Positions 45,251 to 48,729 of a stretch of DNA of 48,729 nt are shown one piece after another; the stretch's first letter is position 1, and every line of letters begins with the position of its first letter. Source of the stretch: Roseovarius gaetbuli (GTDB lineage: Bacteria; Pseudomonadota; Alphaproteobacteria; Rhodobacterales; Rhodobacteraceae); contig NZ_FWFJ01000029.1 of assembly GCF_900172365.1 (NCBI RefSeq), positions 1 to 48,729 of the forward strand. Direction: 5' to 3'. A program made the position numbers and the translations under genes. The notes below the pieces were generated by a model, which had not been told where the DNA came from, did not search any database, and worked only from the letters and a program-made list of their open reading frames with translations.

Positions 45251-45253
45251 GAT

Positions 45254-45280
45254 CAACCCGATTGTTCAGGTTGTTTTTCT
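45254..45280 (+). terminator. Weak terminator after the SH3 gene
   Basis: CAACC (45254-45258) pairs with GGTTG (45269-45273) and is followed by a T-rich run. The stem is only 5 bp with a 10-nt loop. Confidence 0.4.
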
Positions 45281-45341
45281 TTTAGTATCAAAGTGATAGT
45301 CAACATTCGACAGTTCAACACGTTTTTTTTGCCTTCCGCTC

Positions 45342-45370
45342 TTGAACCGCGCCAAGGTCCAGAGTAATTA
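45342..45370 (+). promoter_or_regulatory. Possible promoter of tRNA-Gln
   Basis: TTGAAC (45342-45347), a 17-bp spacer and TAATTA (45365-45370) end 12 nt before the first base of the tRNA. The distance is right for a tRNA promoter, but the -10 is a poor match. Confidence 0.4.
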
Positions 45371-45382
45371 CCGCGACACGAT

Positions 45383-45457
45383 TGGGGTGTGGCCTAGCGG
45401 TAGGGCAACTGTTTTTGGTACAGGAGATCGTAGGTTCGAATCCTACCACCCCAGCCA
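45383..45457 (+). tRNA. tRNA-Gln (anticodon TTG)
   Basis: The cloverleaf is complete. The acceptor stem is TGGGGTG/CACCCCA, the D arm GCCT-AGCGGTA-GGGC, the anticodon arm ACTGT-TTTTGGT-ACAGG with TTG at 34-36, the T arm GTAGG-TTCGAAT-CCTAC, and CCA is encoded. One A-G mismatch closes the anticodon stem at 27-43. It reads CAA codons. Frames drawn through it in either strand are artefacts. The DNA to its right changes character, as expected of an integration site. Confidence 0.96.
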
Positions 45458-45972
45458 TCAACCATTTTTTCAAAAAATTCAAATGCTTAGTCCGGTCGAA
45501 ATTTTTGACTCCGGAACACTTATTCAGCCCTCTTATCCGGCACTTTGCAGGCACAAAGGTCGGCAGACGACTCGGAATGCGCGCCAGGCCAATTGTGCCG
45601 GCCGTGACGGCGTCAAAATTGGGCCTCGCACTCAAAAAACCAAAGACGCATCCAGAGTGGTCGGTTGAACTTTGGCCATCTTCGGTTAGTCTTTTAAAGT
45701 CCGGCGCTCTTAGAGGCGCGACTGTGGAGCACTTGAGGTCGCTAGCATGTGCAGCCGGGCACGACGCTAAAGCCCTGATCTCTCAACCGTCTAACGTCAA
45801 TTTCCTTCATTCAGCTCTTCCCGTAGCGTGACTTTGCAAGAAGTGCGATCACGTGAAGAAAAGCTATTGATCTCCAATGTAATTGGTGCGGTTCAACCTT
45901 GGGGTTGTGCTCGCGTTCGAAAAAGTGTTTTTTTATGGAATGTTACTACTTTTTTAGCAGGCCATTTTGATT
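45458..45972. other. Accessory DNA downstream of tRNA-Gln, no assured gene
   Basis: A plus-strand frame stays open from inside the tRNA to 45831, but it has no ribosome-binding site. Its only internal ATG of note (45577) follows none either, and I do not recognise its product. From 45832 to 45972 the DNA is AT-rich with T-runs and could hold the promoter of the following ATPase fragment. The second copy of a tRNA 3' end expected of an integrated element is not in the window. Confidence 0.4.
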
Positions 45973-46254
45973 ATGAAAAAGCATAATGCGGAGCACGCCG
46001 AACGCACAGAAGACGCGACGCCTCACGCCGCCTCCCTCGTGGAAAGCTTGCGCGATATTGGCTATTCTCTCGACACTGCGCTGGCCGATATCATCGATAA
46101 TTCCGTCACGGCGGGCGCCAAGTCAATTCAGCTTCTTGCCGAAACGCTGAGCGATGAGCCCGCAATAGGTATCCTCGATGACGGCGAAGGCATGACTGAA
46201 GAAGCACTCATTGAGGCAATGCGCCCAGGGATGTTGAATGTCATTGAGAACTGA
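45973..46254 (+). pseudogene. 5' fragment of a MORC/Hsp90-like (GHKL) ATPase gene
   Basis: The 93 codons encode ESLRDIGYSLDTALADIIDN, then SVTAGAKSI, then the ATP-lid start DDGEGMTEEAL and EAMRPG. This is the N-box and G1 box of GHKL ATPases of the paraMORC type, which occur beside Z1-type helicases and endonucleases in prokaryotic restriction-like defence loci. Similarity stops abruptly after MRPG, at about 46231, where an insertion-sequence end begins; the frame then runs into TGA after MLNVIEN. Full-length relatives are several hundred residues, so this is a truncated remnant. The start could also be TTG 45967. No partner gene remains nearby. Confidence 0.7.
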
Positions 46255-46485
46255 CCCGGTAGCCCCATAAATTGTCACTGAGAATTGACCCATGTGAACA
46301 CATTGCCCTGACAGTTTTGTTCAGGGAGACATGGAGTGATCGACATGGGATTTTTGAGTGTTATTCGACGCTGGGCATTGCGTGACAAAATGCCAATACG
46401 AGAGATTGCGCGACGTACGGGTTTGTCTCGCAACACCATTAAAAAGTATCTCCGCGAAGAGCCTGCCTTTTTACTTTTCGGTGAT
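46231..46485 (+). mobile_element. IS21-type left-end fragment
   Basis: Two 19-bp copies, TGTCATTGAGAACTGACCC (46239-46257) and TGTCACTGAGAATTGACCC (46273-46291), differ at two positions. Such multiple terminal repeats are typical of IS21-family ends. A short istA-like start follows. Similarity is lost at about 46485, and no istB or right end is found, so only the left end remains. Confidence 0.75.
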
Positions 46486-46521
46486 GCACGATATCCTTCA
46501 TGCATACAGACAGGCCCCTGA
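46336..46521 (+). pseudogene. Truncated istA (IS21-family transposase)
   Basis: The first about 45 codons encode MGFLSVIRRWALRDKMPI, then REIARRTGLSRNTIKKYL, the N-terminal helix-turn-helix of IS21-type IstA proteins (full length about 400-500). After EEPAF the frame enters unrelated sequence and stops at 46521. GTG 46336 or ATG 46345 may be the start. The catalytic DDE domain is missing, so it cannot transpose on its own. Confidence 0.75.
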
Positions 46522-46720
46522 ATAAAGAGGCATACGCATATTGAACCGGCAATTGCTCGGTCTCTTCATATCCCGCGCCGCTGCTACGGGCGGGTCGGGT
46601 GACGAATTCTCAGACTTCATGAAAAACCACGTCAACGCGTTGCAGAGATACCCCGAAGAACACTCCGTGCCGGTGAATGATCGGATCGACAACGCAGCGA
46701 CAAGATATCGTTGGGTTTGA
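46486..46720 (+). pseudogene. Unrecognised broken reading frame after the IS21 fragment
   Basis: A plus frame reads FSVMHDILHAYRQAPE, meets TAA at 46523-46525, and continues RGIRILNRQLLGLFISRAA to NDRIDNAATRYRWV and TGA at 46718-46720. The composition of both parts looks coding-like, so this may be the 3' part of a gene with an in-frame stop, perhaps brought together with the IS by a deletion. I do not recognise the family. It could be the tail of the ATPase at 45973, but nothing proves it. Confidence 0.35.
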
Positions 46721-47125
46721 AGGGCAAAGAGCGGAAGCTTGCTAATTTCACCACCAATTTCCGCTGTGCGGGATAGGAGGAATTGGGCTATTCAATTCGT
46801 TGCGAACTTACTGACACCTACCGAAATTCATTGACGCATTCGGAGCGCTATAAATCATGACTGACAATCAAAGACTCTCCGCGAGATGGAGGAAGCTTGG
46901 GGGCTCAGGTCACTGTGGTTGAGATCCTAACGTTCCCGCAAAATGATCCGGTAGCCATTTTTTGATGGTTGCGCAGAGGTTTACTTTTCTTGGATTTTGG
47001 TGCATAAGCGAAACAGTGCAGCGCTGATACGGGCGGGCACGGCTTTTCCACAAACAGTCTGGTATGACGGCGCCGAGGAGCTTTCGCTCCCAATGTGCCG
47101 AGAGATCGGACGGAAGGAATATAAA
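46721..47125. other. Non-coding or degraded stretch
   Basis: All six frames are short, apart from one upstream extension of the next gene. I find no start with a ribosome-binding site, no tRNA and no convincing inverted repeat. A 20-codon plus frame at about 46,858 has no ribosome-binding site. This is probably decayed island DNA. Confidence 0.4.
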
Positions 47126-47488
47126 ATGGAATTTCCCGCAGCGATCCAAGGCGAGTCACTCAAACGCCTATCGCAGGGCTTCGCCCTTGGTGCGGTTGTC
47201 GCAATCACAATCGGGTTCAACTGGGGTGGCTGGACGCTTGGCGGCACCGCTGCCAAGCAGAGCGCGGCCGAGGCAAGTGCTGCCGTAGTTGCCGCACTCT
47301 CACCGATCTGTGTTATGAATTTTCAGGCCGATTCAGACGCAGAGATGAACCTAGACGCCCTAATGGCTGAAGCGAGCTACACGCGAAGCCGTTCGCTTGA
47401 AAAAGCAGGCTGGGCGACATTCTCTGGCGCCGAAAAGCCAACGCCGGGCGTAGCGAAGGAATGTGCCCAGAAATTGTCTGCGCTTTAA
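47126..47488 (+). CDS. Small membrane-anchored hypothetical protein
   Basis: The 120-residue product has one membrane helix (about 19-40, GFALGAVVAITIGFNWGGW) after a short cytoplasmic N-terminus. A soluble domain of about 80 residues follows with two cysteines (62 and 113) and the segment NLDALMAEASYTRSRSLEKAGW. GGAAGGAA lies seven bases before the ATG, so I prefer it over the 43-codon longer frame from 46997. I do not recognise a characterised family; similar one-helix hypotheticals are common in Rhodobacteraceae. It opens a row of small plus-strand genes. Confidence 0.75.
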   Translation: MEFPAAIQGESLKRLSQGFALGAVVAITIGFNWGGWTLGGTAAKQSAAEASAAVVAALSPICVMNFQADSDAEMNLDALMAEASYTRSRSLEKAGWATFSGAEKPTPGVAKECAQKLSAL

Positions 47489-47690
47489 GTGGTAGAACGG
47501 TGACCACGCGCGAAGTAGGCGTTGGTTACCGTGCACTCTGCAGAGGTTCAAGGCTCCCAGCACTGTGCGAATTGTCTTTTAACAGTTTTGTCGGTGCCAA
47601 TCTGACCCAAGGCCGTTTGTATGACTGGGTGCCAGACCCCACATTCCAAAGAGAGGCGCTAAAACTTGCGCCACATAAAAGGATTATTCG

Positions 47691-47879
47691 ATGACCATGT
47701 TTTCCATGAAGCCCAAGTTCAACCTCGCCGAATTTCTTGCAGTACCTGCACCGAAGAGCGCGTCCAGACGACGTGGCGCAAGGGGACAAGGAATGCGGTC
47801 CCAATCTCGCCCGACTTCGGAAGATTCAAGCAACCCCAAGCCGGTCACAGATCCAAACTTGATCGACGAAAAGAAGTAG
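47691..47879 (+). CDS. Small basic hypothetical protein
   Basis: This gene has 62 codons. The product opens MTMFSMKPKFNLAEFLAVPA and continues with a basic, Ser/Pro-rich disordered tail (SASRRRGARGQGMRSQSRP). AAAGGA lies eight bases before the ATG. I know no family. Coding is supported by the ribosome-binding site and by its place in the row of small genes, not by homology. Confidence 0.5.
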   Translation: MTMFSMKPKFNLAEFLAVPAPKSASRRRGARGQGMRSQSRPTSEDSSNPKPVTDPNLIDEKK

Positions 47880-47889
47880 TCGGAGCAAC

Positions 47890-47985
47890 ATGAAGACGCG
47901 TCGAGTTTCCGGACGGCTCACTGGTTCTGATCCTCGGATGGGCTCGAAGCTACCGGTCGCTGCGAGGGTCGTGAAGGTTCGCTAA
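47890..47985 (+). CDS. Possible 31-residue basic peptide
   Basis: A 32-codon frame starts MKTRRVSGRLTGSDPRMGSK. GGAG lies five bases upstream. It is below normal size and has no known family, so it is weakly supported. Confidence 0.3.
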   Translation: MKTRRVSGRLTGSDPRMGSKLPVAARVVKVR

Positions 47986-48025
47986 GGGCGAAATTCCCGT
48001 CATCTAAAAATGACGACACGAGGAT

Positions 48026-48172
48026 ATGCAGACGCGGATAGCAATTAGACGAGATGCGCATCAGCGCGACGAGGCCGAGGCCAAGTTAAAGGAACTCCGC
48101 GAGTCCAGCTTCGACAAGGCCTGGGACAGAATCTCAGATGCTTTCGACAGCGCCATGTCGACGTCCAGATGA
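48026..48172 (+). CDS. Small charged helical hypothetical protein
   Basis: The 48-residue product is mostly one charged helix (RRDAHQRDEAEAKLKELRES, then SFDKAWDRISDAFDSAM). GAGG lies just upstream of the ATG, with a short spacer. The amphipathic pattern makes coding plausible. Function is unknown. Confidence 0.5.
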   Translation: MQTRIAIRRDAHQRDEAEAKLKELRESSFDKAWDRISDAFDSAMSTSR

Positions 48173-48239
48173 GGAGTGTTGGTTCTAATTAGTCTGCAGC
48201 GCATCCCCAAAACAACGACGACTTTAAGGAGACTCTGTA

Positions 48240-48428
48240 ATGACGACACTGACAAAGACAACCGTGTTCAAAACTCTTAAGCCTCGTGCTGAAACCGCGT
48301 TGGACAAAACCACGCGCGCTGCGAAGGGAATCCTCGAAGGGGAAGCGGAAAAAAGCCAAGTTAAAACAGCAAGACTTCGCAAGGCCCGTCTCGAGAGAGA
48401 GGCGAGTACGCCTGCATCCCATTATTGA
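48240..48428 (+). CDS. Small basic helical hypothetical protein
   Basis: The 62-residue product is rich in Lys, Thr, Ala and Glu (ALDKTTRAAKGILEGEAEKS, then a basic KTARLRKARLERE helix). AAGGAGA lies eight bases before the ATG, the best site in this stretch. It has no family that I recognise. Its basic helix and size would suit a nucleic-acid or protein-binding accessory factor; that is a guess. Confidence 0.6.
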   Translation: MTTLTKTTVFKTLKPRAETALDKTTRAAKGILEGEAEKSQVKTARLRKARLEREASTPASHY

Positions 48429-48628
48429 GGCCAACCCCAATCTATCTCACGCGCTCATGCCGCTTCTGGGCGCACGTGCGGCACTCCCCATTGAAGCGAT
48501 CCATCGTATACAGTCTGAGTGCAGGGTTCATGATGATGTCCTGGATGGTTGCTCTGGTCTCAGACACGGGGATGCATCTTGCAGAAGCGACAGGATTCGT
48601 GAGTAAGCGTCCGGCCTCGCTGCTCTGA
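48425..48628 (+). CDS. Possible coupled small membrane protein
   Basis: A 67-codon frame starts with TTG overlapping the TGA of the previous gene. It contains a hydrophobic Met-rich stretch (SIVYSLSAGFMMMSWMVALV) that would form one membrane helix. It could instead be the decayed 3' end of a larger gene. There is no independent ribosome-binding site. Confidence 0.3.
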   Translation: MRPTPIYLTRSCRFWAHVRHSPLKRSIVYSLSAGFMMMSWMVALVSDTGMHLAEATGFVSKRPASLL

Positions 48629-48639
48629 CATTTCATAGA

Positions 48640-48729
48640 GTGTGTTGATAAGTGTCCACTATTGATAGTGGACATCTTGAGGGCGGATATGGCGGGCAAG
48701 AAGGGTCAGAAGAAGCGTTTTTGGTCGGA
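48640..48729 (+). mobile_element. Left end of an insertion sequence, cut by window edge
   Basis: A perfect inverted repeat GTCCACTAT-TG-ATAGTGGAC (48654-48673) precedes the start of a transposase-type gene. It probably belongs to the element's end or its promoter operator. The element continues beyond the window. Confidence 0.5.
48689..48729 (+). CDS. Transposase OrfA/TnpA N-terminus (IS3/IS66-type), partial
   Basis: Only the first 13 codons are present (MAGKKGQKKRFWS). This opening is familiar from small helix-turn-helix transposase accessory proteins of IS3/IS66-like elements, which continue with a DEEK-type segment. The gene runs off the right edge. Confidence 0.55.
   Translation, partial: MAGKKGQKKRFWS

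Noticed and set aside
45382..45831. 149-codon frame starting at the tRNA
   Set aside because: The first 25 codons are tRNA-Gln. The rest has no start signal or recognisable family.

Overview
The window reads as a chromosomal segment of a high-GC alphaproteobacterium, most likely a Rhodobacteraceae (Roseobacter-type) member. The basis is strong codon bias, SapC-family and LEPR-XLL-type proteins, a cynABDS-style operon, a copA-cueR pair and the gene for tRNA-Gln(TTG). No marker gene fixes the species.

Region 1 (1-32,002) is dominated by one 23.75-kb reading frame for a 7,916-residue (about 0.8 MDa) LEPR-XLL/RTX surface or secreted protein. Around it lie parts that look like a dedicated export apparatus: a small periplasmic adaptor (1353-2147, convergent), a SapC-family protein (356-1153) and a tightly coupled three-gene operon. 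That operon encodes a double-GAF/membrane/HlyD adaptor, a PqqD-like/M50 metalloprotease/HlyD fusion and a SecA-like protein whose ATPase motifs are lost. No ordinary type I ABC exporter or TolC gene lies in the window. I consider this locus the best candidate here for an under-described system.

Region 2 (32,027-37,715) is a cyanate-use operon: substrate-binding protein, permease, ATPase and cyanase. It is divergent from a PAS/AAA+/Fis regulator whose GAFTGA loop reads GAFPGA. Between them are twin TTACGA-N4-TCGTAA-type palindromes. They lie upstream of a TATAAT box that has no -35 for the operon, and over the start of a plausible sigma-70 promoter for the regulator.

Region 3 (37,744-45,250) is conserved chromosomal content: a CueR-type 19-bp-spacer promoter driving copA-cueR, then on the other strand a D-2-hydroxyacid dehydrogenase, a THUMP-type RNA methyltransferase and gamma-glutamyltransferase, and finally a divergent SH3-domain periplasmic protein.

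Region 4 (45,383-48,729) starts at tRNA-Gln(TTG) and looks like an accessory or island segment. It has lower GC and few recognisable genes. It holds the 5' fragment of a MORC/Hsp90-like ATPase cut off by an IS21-type left end, degraded frames, a run of very small ORFs with good Shine-Dalgarno sites, and the left end of another insertion sequence running off the window.

All calls come from reading motifs, start context and gene order by eye. No database search was run.
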